Assembly: GCF_905397275.1 (NCBI RefSeq)
Contig: NZ_CAJPUY010000011.1
Location: 62,001-126,000, forward strand
From: Cupriavidus yeoncheonensis
Lineage (GTDB): Bacteria > Pseudomonadota > Gammaproteobacteria > Burkholderiales > Burkholderiaceae
Length of the DNA: 64,000 nucleotides
Direction of reading: 5' to 3'
The notes under the pieces are model-generated. The model saw nothing but the letters and a program-made list of their open reading frames with translations. It had not been told where the DNA came from and did no database searches. Both the position numbers and the translations under genes were made by a program. Positions 27,147-36,253 of the stretch are shown here, in pieces. Position 1 is the first letter of the stretch, and each line of letters begins with the position of its first letter.

Positions 27147-28052
27147 TCAACGCGCGCGGGCGGCGCGCCATGCGCCGGGCGTGATGCCGAACGCGCTACG
27201 GAAGCGGTTGTTGAAGTGGCTCGCCGAGGCAAAGCCGGCGCGCGCCGCCACCTCGTTCAGCGGCAGGCGCGCATCGCTCAGCAGCCGCATGGCGCGCTGG
27301 AGCCGCGCGCGCAGGATCCACGCATGCGGCGGCATGCCGAAGCTCACGCGGAACATGCGCGCGAAATGGTATTCCGACAGGCCCGCGAGCGCGGCGAGTT
27401 CGCCGAGCGTCGGGTTCTGTTCCGGATGGGCCTCGATCCAGTCGCGCACGGCGCGGCGCGCCGTGACGGACAGCCCGCCGCGCCAGTCGGTGCCGGGCCG
27501 GTGCGCGGCATGGCTGAGCAGCAGGTGCGTGACGGCGTCATGGGCAAGCGCGTTGCCCGTCATGCGCGCGTCGGGCGCCTGCCAGTCGAGCGCGGCCAGG
27601 CGCTGGCCGAGCGCGAACAGGTACGGGTCCTGCGCGAACGTCAGGTCGCGCAGCTGCAGGCCGCGCGGCTCGCGGTCGAGCAGCCGGATGCAGTGCCAGG
27701 CTACGTACTCGGGATCGAAATAGAGATGCAGGAAGCGCTGCGTACCGCCCACGTGCCAGCGTGATTCATGATCCGCGGGCAGCACGCAGAGGCGGCCCGG
27801 AGCGCCGAGGTTGCCGGGCTGGTCGAGCCGATACGTGGAGTGGCCGCCTTCGAGGTATACCGACAGCGTGTGATGGCCCGGCTGCGCGTACGCGGTGTCG
27901 TCATGCCGGTTGCGCCACAGTGCCAGGCCGAGTCCGTCTCCGAGTGCGGTGGCGCGCTCCAGCGACGCGCGCGAGCCCGTCAGCGCGTTGAACACCGCAT
28001 GGTGTCGCAGCGGATCGGTGCCGGATGGGAGGCGGGTGTCAGGGGCGGCCAT
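27147..28052 (-). CDS. AraC-family transcriptional regulator
   Basis: 301 residues. An N-terminal cupin-like effector domain (HTLSVYLEGGHSTYRLDQPG, RLCVLPADHESRW) is followed by a C-terminal double helix-turn-helix (LGELAALAGLSEYHFARMFR, GFASASHFNNRFRSAFGITPG). This C-terminal layout is typical of AraC/XylS regulators. The ligand and targets are unknown. It sits between convergent edd and a co-oriented MFS gene. Confidence 0.9.
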   Translation of the reverse strand: MAAPDTRLPSGTDPLRHHAVFNALTGSRASLERATALGDGLGLALWRNRHDDTAYAQPGHHTLSVYLEGGHSTYRLDQPGNLGAPGRLCVLPADHESRWHVGGTQRFLHLYFDPEYVAWHCIRLLDREPRGLQLRDLTFAQDPYLFALGQRLAALDWQAPDARMTGNALAHDAVTHLLLSHAAHRPGTDWRGGLSVTARRAVRDWIEAHPEQNPTLGELAALAGLSEYHFARMFRVSFGMPPHAWILRARLQRAMRLLSDARLPLNEVAARAGFASASHFNNRFRSAFGITPGAWRAARAR

Positions 28053-28121
28053 GCGCGTCGGATGTGTCCGGGGGACTATACGCGATCCACCGCGGTGGCG
28101 TCCGTGACGTCGTGGCGCCCA

Positions 28122-28138
28122 CGCAGAAACGGGTACGC
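28122..28138 (+). repeat. Dispersed 17-bp element, exact copy
   Basis: In the 100-base gap between the AraC regulator start and the MFS gene end. Confidence 0.95.
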
Positions 28139-28152
28139 TCGCATGCCGGCGC

Positions 28153-29400
28153 TCAGCCCGGATGGTCGTGCAGGCGGTCGCGGTGGGTCAGTGCCGGGAA
28201 CATGCGCATCCACAGCGCCACCACCAGCAGCGTGCCCACGCCGCCGAGGACCACCGCGCCAATCGGGCCCAGCAGCGCCGCCGTCACGCCGGACTCGAAC
28301 TCGCCCAGCTGGTTGGACGCGCCAATGAAGACCGAGTTGACGGCGCCCACGCGCCCGCGCATGTCGTCGGGCGTATCGAGCTGGACCAGCGTCGAACGCA
28401 CCACCACGCTGATCATGTCGGACGCGCCGAGCACGACCAGCGCGGCCATCGACAAGGGCAGCCAGTGCGACACGCCGAACACCAGCGTGGCCGCGCCGAA
28501 TACCGCCACGGCGCCGAACATCACCTTGCCCGCGCGGCGGTTGAGCGGATGCCGGGCCAGCCACAGCGCGGTGACCAGCGCACCGATGGCCGGCGACGAA
28601 CGCAGCAGCCCCAGGCCCCACGGGCCGGTGTGCAGGATGTCGCGCGCATAGATCGGCAGCAGCGCCGTCGCGCCGCCGAGCAGCACCGCGAACAGGTCCA
28701 GCGAGATCGCGCCGAGCAATACCGGCCGGCTGCGGATATAGCCAAACCCCGCAAACAGCGTCTTCACGCTCACCGGCGCGGTCAGCCGCTGGACGGGCTG
28801 GCGCAACGTCAGGCCGCTGACCAGGACAGCTGCGACCGCGAACAGCGTGGCGCTCAGCCCATACACCACGCCCGGCCCCGCGACATAGGCAAAGCCGCCA
28901 ATGGCCGGGCCGATGATGATGGCGGCCTGCCCCGCCGAGCTGGCCAGCGCCACCGCGCGCGGCAACTGGCGCGGCGTCACCACGCTCGGCAGCAGCGCCT
29001 GCAGCGTCGGCGTCTCGAACGCGCGCGTGGCGCCGATCAGCGCGACGAACACGAAGATGTGCTCGGGGTTGATCCGGCCCGAGAGGCTTGCCACTGCCAT
29101 CGCCACGGCGATCAGCGCTTCCAGCGCCTGGCAGGTCCGCACGATGCGCCGGCGGTCGAAGCGGTCGGCCACGTGCCCGGACATCAGGATCAGGACCACC
29201 GACGGCAGGAACTGCACCAGCCCCACCAGGCCGAGCATGAACGCGTCGCGCGTCAGGTCGTACATCTGCCATCCGACCGCCACGGTGAAGATCTGGTAGC
29301 CGATGGTGGTGCACAGGCGCGCGAACCAGAAGCGACGGAACGAGGTATCGCCGAAGACGCTGTCAGACGCTTCGGCAGTAGTGGCGGCAGGGGAAGACAT
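28153..29400 (-). CDS. MFS transporter (EntS/MFS_3-like exporter)
   Basis: 415 residues, 12 hydrophobic helices. The MFS loop motif GHVADRFDRRRIVR lies between helices 2 and 3 and DTPDDMRGRVGAVNS in the central loop, as in the MFS_3/EntS group, which includes enterobactin exporters. It is divergent from a Fur-boxed TonB receptor, so a siderophore or metal-related efflux role is plausible but unproven. No siderophore biosynthesis genes are in the window. Confidence 0.85.
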   Translation of the reverse strand: MSSPAATTAEASDSVFGDTSFRRFWFARLCTTIGYQIFTVAVGWQMYDLTRDAFMLGLVGLVQFLPSVVLILMSGHVADRFDRRRIVRTCQALEALIAVAMAVASLSGRINPEHIFVFVALIGATRAFETPTLQALLPSVVTPRQLPRAVALASSAGQAAIIIGPAIGGFAYVAGPGVVYGLSATLFAVAAVLVSGLTLRQPVQRLTAPVSVKTLFAGFGYIRSRPVLLGAISLDLFAVLLGGATALLPIYARDILHTGPWGLGLLRSSPAIGALVTALWLARHPLNRRAGKVMFGAVAVFGAATLVFGVSHWLPLSMAALVVLGASDMISVVVRSTLVQLDTPDDMRGRVGAVNSVFIGASNQLGEFESGVTAALLGPIGAVVLGGVGTLLVVALWMRMFPALTHRDRLHDHPG

Positions 29401-29615
29401 GGACTGGAGATCGCCGGCGGCAGGCCGGACAGGACAACGTCGGAAGGCGCCGCATCAGGCAGCGCACGCGCGCGCTACGGCAAAGCGGTCATTTTAAGGC
29501 GAGGCACGGTTCTTCGTGCCTACAACAGCCGACATTCGCCCACGATTCGGTCAACCATGTCGCAATGTATCAAACATGATGCATGGAAACGACCCCCCTG
29601 TTACGTGAATTCGCG

Positions 29616-29634
29616 TTTGCGAATCATTCGCATT
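29616..29634 (+). promoter_or_regulatory. Fur box upstream of the TonB receptor
   Basis: TTTGCGAATCATTCGCATT, a near-perfect inverted repeat of the form found at betaproteobacterial Fur sites. It overlaps TATAAT at 29635-29640, a likely -10 element, 60 bases before the receptor start. Confidence 0.7.
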
Positions 29635-29699
29635 TATAATCGCGCCCAGACGCAACGCATTCTCCACTTTGCGCTGCACGTTTTCCAGGACCTCTCATT

Positions 29700-31826
29700 T
29701 TGCAGCCCGCTTTTCGCCCTACCGGGGGTGCGCTCGGCGCCGCCCTGCTTTTCGTTTCCCTGTCTGCCCAGGCCGCCGATGCCCAGAAGAATGCCGCCGA
29801 GACCACGTTGAACTCGGTGACCGTGGTCGGAAACTGGCTTGAAAACCCCAACGCCGCAAAAGTGCTGGAGCATCCTGGCGCGCGCACGATCGTCGACCGC
29901 GAGACCTTCGTGGAAAGCGGGGCGACCAATGTGCGCGATGTGCTGCGCCGCATTCCCGGTGTACAGGTTCAGGACAGCAACGGCACCGGCGGCAGCGACA
30001 TCTCGCTCAACGTCGGGGTACGCGGCCTGACGTCGCGCCTGTCGCCGCGCTCCACCATCATGATGGACGGCATTCCGCTGGCGGTCGCGCCCTATGGCCA
30101 GCCACAGCTGTCGATGGCGCCGCTGGCGCTGGGCAACCTGCAGGACGTCGACGTCGTACGCGGCGCCGGCTCGGTACGCTACGGTCCGCAGAACGTGGGC
30201 GGCATCATCAACTTCGTGTCGCGCGCGATTCCGCAGACTTTCGCGGCCGAAGCATCGGTCGAGAGCGACATCTACTCGCACGGCGGCAGCGTGAAGACCA
30301 CGCCGAGCGTCTTCGTCGGTGGCACCAACGAGCAGGGACTCGGTGGCGCGCTGCTGTACTCGGGCACCTACGGCAACGGTTATCGCGAGAGCAATGACCA
30401 CGTCAATATCGACGACCTGATGCTCAAGGGCGCGTACCGGATCTCGTCGACCGACCAGATTACGGCAGGCTTCCACTACTACGAGGCGCTGGCCGGCATG
30501 CCCGGCGGCCTGACTGCGGCCGAGTACGCGGCCAACCCGTTCCAGTCGACCCGGCCGTTCGACAACTTCAGCGGCCGCCGCACCGACTTCAACCTCAAGT
30601 ACAGCCACGCCGACGCCGATCGCAAGTGGGAAGTGCTGACGTATTACACGGACAGCTTCCGCGGCAGCAATATCCAGAGCCGACCGGCTTCCAACGGGAC
30701 CGTCACGCTCAACGGCGCGCCGCGCAACTACCACACCTTCGCGATCGAGCCGCGCTACGCGCAGGTGTTCCGCAGCGAGAGCATCAGCCACGAAGTGGGC
30801 GTGGGCTACCGCTTCCTGCGCGAGGCATCCGAAGAGCAGGCCACGCGCACGGCCAGCTACCTGCCCGGCAGCACCTTCGACGCCGCCAACGCGCCGATGA
30901 AGCTGACCTCGGGCAGCGTCGGCGGCACGACCGCCAACGCGGTCTATATCGACGACACCATCGATATCGGCAACTGGACCATCACGCCGGGCCTGCGCTA
31001 CGAGTTCATCCGCTCATACGCGACCGCGCTCACGCCGGGCAAGCCGGATGTGCGCTCCGATGTCAGCGCGAATGAGCCGCTGCCCTCGCTGTCGGTGATG
31101 TACCACGTGAACGACAAGTGGAACGTGTTCGCCAATGCGGGCGTGTCGTTCGGCCCGATGCAGTACTTCCAGATCGTCCAGAGCACCAACAACCTGCAGC
31201 CCGAGAAGGCCAAGACCTATGAACTCGGCACGCACGTGGAAGGGCTCAACGGCTGGGCCGGCGAGCTGACGCTGTTCAACATCGACTTCTCGCAGGAACT
31301 GCAACTCAATAATGGCGAGTGGACCAACCTCGGCGCCACCACCCACCGCGGGGTCGAAGCCGGCCTGCGCTACGACTTCAGCAAGATCGCGCCGACGCTG
31401 GCCGGGCTGTCGGCCTACGCCACGTACACCTACACGTCGGCCACGTTCAACCAGGGCAACTTTGCCGGCCGCGACCTGCCGTTCTACTCGCGCCACGTCG
31501 GCACCGTGGGCATGCGCTACGAGCGCAACCGCTGGTCGTTCAACGTCGATGCCTTTGCGCAATCCAAGCAGCGTTCGCCGGGCGATCCGTCCACGAGCAC
31601 CGTCTACCAGACGGCCGAAAGCGCCAACGGCGCGCTGGGCGACATTCCGGGCTATATGCTGACGAACATCCGCGCCGGCTATGACATCGGCAAGCATGCC
31701 AAGGTCGCGTTCGGCATCAAGAACCTGTTCGACCGCCGGTATTTCACGCGCTCCAACGACCAGAACTTCGGCAAATACGTCGGCATGCCGCGCACGTTTC
31801 ACGTGCAGGCAACGCTGTCGTACTGA
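29700..31826 (+). CDS. TonB-dependent outer-membrane receptor (FecA/siderophore type)
   Basis: 708 residues. Signal peptide (ALGAALLFVSLSAQAADA), TonB-box-like TTLNSVTVVG, plug domain (NVRDVLRRIPGVQVQD, GVRGLTSRLSPRSTIMMDGI, VRGAGSVRYGPQNVGGIINF) and a 22-strand beta-barrel ending in a C-terminal aromatic (ATLSY). Plug wording is closest to the ferric citrate receptor FecA, but it lacks the long N-terminal signalling extension that contacts an anti-sigma factor. The start is TTG with AGGA upstream. A perfect terminator follows. Expected to be induced under iron limitation through the Fur box. Confidence 0.9.
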   Translation: MQPAFRPTGGALGAALLFVSLSAQAADAQKNAAETTLNSVTVVGNWLENPNAAKVLEHPGARTIVDRETFVESGATNVRDVLRRIPGVQVQDSNGTGGSDISLNVGVRGLTSRLSPRSTIMMDGIPLAVAPYGQPQLSMAPLALGNLQDVDVVRGAGSVRYGPQNVGGIINFVSRAIPQTFAAEASVESDIYSHGGSVKTTPSVFVGGTNEQGLGGALLYSGTYGNGYRESNDHVNIDDLMLKGAYRISSTDQITAGFHYYEALAGMPGGLTAAEYAANPFQSTRPFDNFSGRRTDFNLKYSHADADRKWEVLTYYTDSFRGSNIQSRPASNGTVTLNGAPRNYHTFAIEPRYAQVFRSESISHEVGVGYRFLREASEEQATRTASYLPGSTFDAANAPMKLTSGSVGGTTANAVYIDDTIDIGNWTITPGLRYEFIRSYATALTPGKPDVRSDVSANEPLPSLSVMYHVNDKWNVFANAGVSFGPMQYFQIVQSTNNLQPEKAKTYELGTHVEGLNGWAGELTLFNIDFSQELQLNNGEWTNLGATTHRGVEAGLRYDFSKIAPTLAGLSAYATYTYTSATFNQGNFAGRDLPFYSRHVGTVGMRYERNRWSFNVDAFAQSKQRSPGDPSTSTVYQTAESANGALGDIPGYMLTNIRAGYDIGKHAKVAFGIKNLFDRRYFTRSNDQNFGKYVGMPRTFHVQATLSY

Positions 31827-31841
31827 TCCGGCAGTCCCGGC

Positions 31842-31881
31842 AAGGCAAAACGGCCCGCATTGCTGCGGGCCGTTTTGCCTT
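31842..31881. terminator. Strong bidirectional terminator between the TonB receptor and prfC
   Basis: Perfect 18-bp arms, AAGGCAAAACGGCCCGCA and its complement, around a TTGC loop (31860-31863). The arm sequence supplies a TTTTGCCTT tail on both strands, suiting the convergent gene ends at 31826 and 31897. Confidence 0.9.
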
Positions 31882-31896
31882 CTGAACGGGCTGACG

Positions 31897-33498
31897 TCAG
31901 ACGATCTCTCGCGTTTCCAGGAACTGCACGTTGGGGAACTTCTCCTGCGTGAGCCGCAGGTTGACCATGCTGGGTGCCAGGTAGACGTGATCGCCGGCGC
32001 CATCGAGCGCCACATTGTGGCCGGCCTTGGCAATCAGCTTCTCGATCTCGCCCGGCTCGCCCCTGAGCCAGCGCGCGGTCGCGCATTCGTGCGATTCGAA
32101 GATGGCGTCGACACCGTACTCATGCTCGAGCCGGTGCGCCACCACGTCGAACTGCAGGATACCCACCGCGCCCAGCACGAGGTCGTTGGACACCAGCGGG
32201 CGGAACATCTGCGTAGCGCCCTCTTCGGCCAGCTGCTGCAAACCCTTCTGCAGCTGCTTGACCTTGAGCGGGTTGTTCAGCCGCGCGCGGCGGAAGAATT
32301 CCGGTGCGAACGACGGGATGCCCGTGAACTTGAGCGGCTCGCCTTCGGTAAAGACATCGCCCAGGCGGATGGTGCCGTGGTTGGGCACGCCGATGATGTC
32401 GCCCGCGTAGGCCTCTTCCGTCGTGTTGCGGTCCTGCGCCATGAAGGTGATGGCGTTGTTGATCGCCACGGTCTTGCCCTGCGCTACGTGCAGCAGCTTC
32501 ATGCCGCGCTCGAAGCGGCCCGAGCATACGCGCACGAAGGCAATGCGGTCGCGGTGGCGCGGGTCCATATTGGCCTGGATCTTGAACACGAAGCCGGTGA
32601 ACTTGGCTTCCTGTGGTTCCACCACGCGCGTTTCGGTCTGGCGCGCGAGCGGCGGCGGCGACAGTTGGCACAGCGCATCGAGCAGCGACTGCACGCCGAA
32701 GTTGTTGATCGCCGAACCGAAGTAAACCGGCGTCTGCTTGCCCGCGAGGAATGCGTCCTTGTCGAAGGTGTGCGAAGCGCCGCGCACCAGTTCGATCTCG
32801 AGCCGCAGCTCATCCGCCTGGCTGCCCAGGATGCGGTCCAGTTCCGGGTTATCGAGCCCGTCGAGAATCGCAGCGGTGCCCTTGTCGCCGTGCGGGTCGA
32901 ACAGCTGCACCTTGTCGTCGATCAGGTGGTACACGCCGCGGAACGCCTTGCCCATGCCGATCGGCCAGGTCATGGGCGCGCACTGGATCTGCAGCACGTC
33001 CTCGATCTCGTCGAGCAGCTCGATCGGCGAGCGGCCTTCGCGGTCGAGCTTGTTGATGAAGGTGAGGATAGGCGTCGCACGCAGGCGGCAGACATTGAGC
33101 AGCTTGATGGTCTGCGCTTCCACGCCGTTGACCGAGTCGATCACCATCACGGCCGAGTCGACCGCGGTCAGCGTGCGGTAGGTATCTTCGGAAAAGTCCT
33201 CGTGGCCCGGCGTGTCGAGCAGGTTGACGATGTTCTCTTCGGCCTTGCCGTCGGCAGCTTCGCGGCGGTACGGGAACTGCATCACCGACGAGGTCACGGA
33301 AATGCCGCGCTGCTTCTCCAGCTCCATCCAGTCCGATGTGGCGTGGCGGTCGGCCTTGCGCGCGCGCACCTCGCCGGCCACCTGGATCGCGCCGCCGAAC
33401 CACAGCAGCTTCTCGGTCAGCGTGGTCTTACCCGCGTCAGGGTGGGAAATGATGGCAAAGGTGCGACGACGCGCAATTTCGGAAACGAGCGAGCTCAC
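31897..33498 (-). CDS. prfC: Peptide chain release factor 3
   Basis: 533 residues from [29 protein letters not shown] carries the G1 P-loop, followed by [14 protein letters not shown] (G2), [18 protein letters not shown] (G3) and [12 protein letters not shown] (G4, NKLD). Domains II/III contain [23 protein letters not shown]3 is a GTPase that recycles RF1/RF2 from the ribosome. The GTG at 33498 aligns with the usual [16 protein letters not shown] start of the family; earlier in-frame ATGs would add an unusual Pro-rich extension. Confidence 0.95.
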   Translation of the reverse strand: MSSLVSEIARRRTFAIISHPDAGKTTLTEKLLWFGGAIQVAGEVRARKADRHATSDWMELEKQRGISVTSSVMQFPYRREAADGKAEENIVNLLDTPGHEDFSEDTYRTLTAVDSAVMVIDSVNGVEAQTIKLLNVCRLRATPILTFINKLDREGRSPIELLDEIEDVLQIQCAPMTWPIGMGKAFRGVYHLIDDKVQLFDPHGDKGTAAILDGLDNPELDRILGSQADELRLEIELVRGASHTFDKDAFLAGKQTPVYFGSAINNFGVQSLLDALCQLSPPPLARQTETRVVEPQEAKFTGFVFKIQANMDPRHRDRIAFVRVCSGRFERGMKLLHVAQGKTVAINNAITFMAQDRNTTEEAYAGDIIGVPNHGTIRLGDVFTEGEPLKFTGIPSFAPEFFRRARLNNPLKVKQLQKGLQQLAEEGATQMFRPLVSNDLVLGAVGILQFDVVAHRLEHEYGVDAIFESHECATARWLRGEPGEIEKLIAKAGHNVALDGAGDHVYLAPSMVNLRLTQEKFPNVQFLETREIV

Positions 33499-33620
33499 GG
33501 CAGCGGATAGGATCGGGAGGATTGCAGGGCCCGGCATGCGGGGGCCGGCCGGGCAACAGCGAGGACCGCACGCGGGCGGTCGGGCCGGCACTGCGGGCAC
33601 GCACGAAAGGGAATGGGGCG

Positions 33621-34622
33621 CTATTTTACCGGTTCGCCGCCCTGCCCGGGAAACGCCTCCGCCTGCTGGCCGCGCAAGCTGCCGAACTGCAGCGCGTACT
33701 GGCGCGTGAGTTCGGCGCCGAAAAAGAAAATCTGTGCGGAGTAATACACCCAGAGCATGAGCGCGACGACCGAACCCGCGGCGCCGTACGAAGACGCCAC
33801 CGCGCTGTTACCCAGGTAAATGCCGATCACGCGCTTGCCGACCGAGAACAGCAGCGCGGTGATGATCGCGCCCATGCTGACGTCGCGCCAGGCAATGCGT
33901 GCATTGGGCAGCATCTTGAAGATCACGGCGAACAGCGCCGTCACCACGGCGAACGAAAACCCCGTGGAGAGCACGTCCGCCACCGGCGCGAACCAGGACT
34001 GCGTCCACAACTGTCCCCAGAAGCGATCCACCACGGCCAGCGCGGCGTTCACGATCAGCGATACGAGCAGCATCAACGCCAGCACCAGCACCAGGCTGAA
34101 CGACAGCAGGCGCGAGCGCAGCAACTGCTGCCAGCCCGCGGTGGACGGCACGGGCACATGCCAGATATCGTCCAGGCTGCTCTTGAGTTCGGCAAAGGCA
34201 CTGGTCGCGCCGACAAAGAGGATGCCGGTGGCGATCATGGCGGCCAGGCCGCTGCCGCCGGCACGATGCGTGGCGGCCAGGATGCCCTGGATCGCGCTGG
34301 CGCCCTGCTCGCCGACCAGGCTTTGAAGCTGCTCGAAGATCTCGCCGCGCGCCGCCTCGGCGCCGAAGAACAGGCCCGCAATCGAGATCACCAGCACCAG
34401 GACCGGAGCCAGCGAAAACAGCATATAGAAGGACAGCGCGGCGCCCTTGCTGGCCGCGCGGTGGGCGAACCAGGACTGCACGGCGGCCGTGACCACGCGG
34501 ACCGTGCGCTCGCCGGTGTGGCGGTCCGGCAGGTAGCGCCGAAGGCCCGGGGACGGACGGGATGGATGATCGCCAGGGGGGCGATTCTGGTTGTCCGGCA
34601 GGTTATGTTCTTCGGCAGCCAT
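33621..34622 (-). CDS. YihY/BrkB-family membrane protein
   Basis: 333 residues. Six hydrophobic helices with family signatures [61 protein letters not shown] and [33 protein letters not shown]. The members' function is debated; the early RNase BN assignment was withdrawn. The last residues ([10 protein letters not shown]) are hydrophilic. It is a stand-alone gene. Confidence 0.92.
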   Translation of the reverse strand: MAAEEHNLPDNQNRPPGDHPSRPSPGLRRYLPDRHTGERTVRVVTAAVQSWFAHRAASKGAALSFYMLFSLAPVLVLVISIAGLFFGAEAARGEIFEQLQSLVGEQGASAIQGILAATHRAGGSGLAAMIATGILFVGATSAFAELKSSLDDIWHVPVPSTAGWQQLLRSRLLSFSLVLVLALMLLVSLIVNAALAVVDRFWGQLWTQSWFAPVADVLSTGFSFAVVTALFAVIFKMLPNARIAWRDVSMGAIITALLFSVGKRVIGIYLGNSAVASSYGAAGSVVALMLWVYYSAQIFFFGAELTRQYALQFGSLRGQQAEAFPGQGGEPVK

Positions 34623-34852
34623 GCTCGGGAAACCTTCGCAGCACTACGGACAGAACGCAGCGTCCGCGGCAATGCCTTGTGCCTGGCGCAGCGGACGCGG
34701 CACCTGCGTTCATGATACTGCGCATCGGCGCGCTTTACCGAGCCTGGGGGCCGTGCCCGGCAGTGCGGGGCCAACCTGCTACAGTAAGATCAGGCACGCC
34801 TGCCAGCGCCTGCGACGCGACCTGCACCGCAAGGACTGCGAAAGGAGGCACA

Positions 34853-35026
34853 GTGATCCACAACATCCCGGCGCGGACCCTGACCGCCATGCTGCTGCTC
34901 GGACTGAGCCTGCTGGCCGGCGGCTGCGAGCGCAGCCAGCCCGGCCCCAAGCCGATTTCGGGCACTCCGGCGAGCGGTGCAGGCCAGTCTCCGCCCCCGG
35001 CGCAACCCTCGTCCCCGGCACGCTGA
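34853..35026 (+). CDS. Small predicted lipoprotein
   Basis: 57 residues from GTG, with a strong AAAGGAGG Shine-Dalgarno five bases upstream. Signal sequence ARTLTAMLLLGLSLLAGGC with a lipobox (LAGGC, Cys25), then a Pro/Ser/Gly-rich tail (SGTPASGAGQSPPPAQPSSP). Such small lipoproteins are common and often unannotated. It resembles entericidin-like or spacer lipoproteins only in size and composition. Confidence 0.7.
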   Translation: MIHNIPARTLTAMLLLGLSLLAGGCERSQPGPKPISGTPASGAGQSPPPAQPSSPAR

Positions 35027-35437
35027 GGTGCCTGCCCGGATAGTCCCGCAGGACATCTGGCGTACCCGTTTCTGCGTGCCCGACCCCGGCAGTGTGCAAG
35101 TGACACCGACACTGCCCCTGTATCAGCGCTGCAACCGCGCCGGAATCGCCGGGCTGCGGGCCTGCCGCGGTGTAATCCCGCGCGGGGCGGGGATCACGGC
35201 ATGTGAATCCTGTGCACGCGGGCCGTGACTGCGCGCGACGCGGGATGCCGGCGTTGCAGCGGCGTAACCGATTTGTCGTTAGCCGCGGCGCGAGTCGGCC
35301 AAGAACCCGCCGTGCCTACCTGACAGCCGCATAAAACAAGCGTTTGCGGCCATTGGCACACTTGTCGCTCTCTGCCTGACAGGGAGACGTAAAAGCCATA
35401 GGGTAGTGACTTACAGAATGCAGGAGGAGCCCCAGCC
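35027..35437. other. Gap with one 17-bp element, no clear gene
   Basis: 411 bases. Contains an exact element at 35060-35076 and an imperfect GC-rich inverted repeat near 35171-35196. No convincing coding sequence. Confidence 0.5.
35060..35076 (-). repeat. Dispersed 17-bp element, exact copy
   Basis: 34 bases after the small lipoprotein stop codon. Confidence 0.95.
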
Positions 35438-35632
35438 ATGCGTCATCCGCCAGCACGCATGACGGCACGCCGACGCTCGCACCGGTTGGCAGGACCGCCA
35501 CCGTCCGTCATCGACCTGTTGTCGGCGCCGTTGCTGCCGTATCCGCGTTTGCCCGTGCAGCCCGTATCGCCTTGCGCGCTATGGAGCCGGGCGCTCGCGA
35601 TTTTGGCGTACCGGCGCCGGACGGGACACTAG
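35438..35632 (+). CDS. Possible 64-residue basic peptide
   Basis: ATG preceded by GCAGGAGGAGCC (good Shine-Dalgarno, about 10 bases spacing). The product is Arg/Pro/Leu-rich (MRHPPARMTARRRSHRLAGP...) without a recognised domain. A terminator-like structure ending in six Ts follows at about 35688-35712, compatible with a short transcription unit or a leader for the next gene. Low confidence because composition alone could give this open frame. Confidence 0.3.
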   Translation: MRHPPARMTARRRSHRLAGPPPSVIDLLSAPLLPYPRLPVQPVSPCALWSRALAILAYRRRTGH

Positions 35633-35687
35633 ACCTGGGCCACGGCGCACCGCCAGGGAAGCGCCGCAAGCCAGCAGGAACTTGTGC

Positions 35688-35713
35688 TCCGTCCCCCGGC
35701 GGGCACTTTTTTC
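35688..35713 (+). terminator. Terminator/attenuator-like hairpin before the secreted-protein gene
   Basis: GTGCTCCG, loop CCCCC-rich, CGGCGGGCAC followed by TTTTTT at 35707-35712. The stem is imperfect. It lies 22 bases before the start of the next gene and so may attenuate it. Confidence 0.4.
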
Positions 35714-35734
35714 CACCCAAGGGAGGAGCCACCC

Positions 35735-36133
35735 ATGAAAGCCGGATGCCTTGCCGCCGCCCTGGCTCTGTTCTCGACCGGCGCCGCCGCGGCCAGCTAT
35801 GCCTATTTCGACCGGCCCGACAATGCCAGCGCCAATTCACATGCCGCCGTCAGCAACGATATCTATGTGCGCGGCTTTGGGTGGGCGTGGGGCGATCTGC
35901 AGTTCAAGCAGGACCCGGGCGCCGCGACGCCGAGTGAGCGGCAGGCACGTGACGGCCTGGACCGCCGCGACGCAGCGCCCGGCCGCCACAACAACGGCGG
36001 CGGCAATGCCCAGCCGCGCAATACGCGCGGCAAGATCAGCATGAACCTGGCTGCCACGCCGGCGGCCGGGACAGACGACACGGCCGGGCCGGGCCGCAAG
36101 CCTCCCGTGCCGGTCACCACCGTTGTGCGCTGA
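35735..36133 (+). CDS. Small secreted protein of unknown function
   Basis: 132 residues. ATG after GGGAGGAG, signal peptide MKAGCLAAALALFSTGAAAA, then YFDRPDNASANSHAAVSNDI and a low-complexity Gly/Asn/Arg/Pro C-terminus. No enzyme motif is seen. It is probably periplasmic or surface exposed. It converges with the sigma-54 activator gene across a large hairpin. The family is not recognised. Confidence 0.65.
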   Translation: MKAGCLAAALALFSTGAAAASYAYFDRPDNASANSHAAVSNDIYVRGFGWAWGDLQFKQDPGAATPSERQARDGLDRRDAAPGRHNNGGGNAQPRNTRGKISMNLAATPAAGTDDTAGPGRKPPVPVTTVVR

Positions 36134-36149
36134 CGTGCCGCAAGGCATG

Positions 36150-36194
36150 GGGAAAGGGGAACCGGCGAGCGGACGTCGCCAGTTCCCCTTTCCC
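36150..36194. terminator. Large hairpin between convergent genes
   Basis: GGGAAAGGGGAAC-c-GGCGA, seven-base loop, TCGCC-a-GTTCCCCTTTCCC. Nineteen-base arms with a single mismatched position, no poly-T tail. Placed between stops at 36133 and 36254. Confidence 0.6.
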
Positions 36195-36253
36195 TGGAGC
36201 GCCTGAGGTGCGCGAGTCTTGCCTCGCGAACTGCAGCGCGATGGGTTCTTTTG

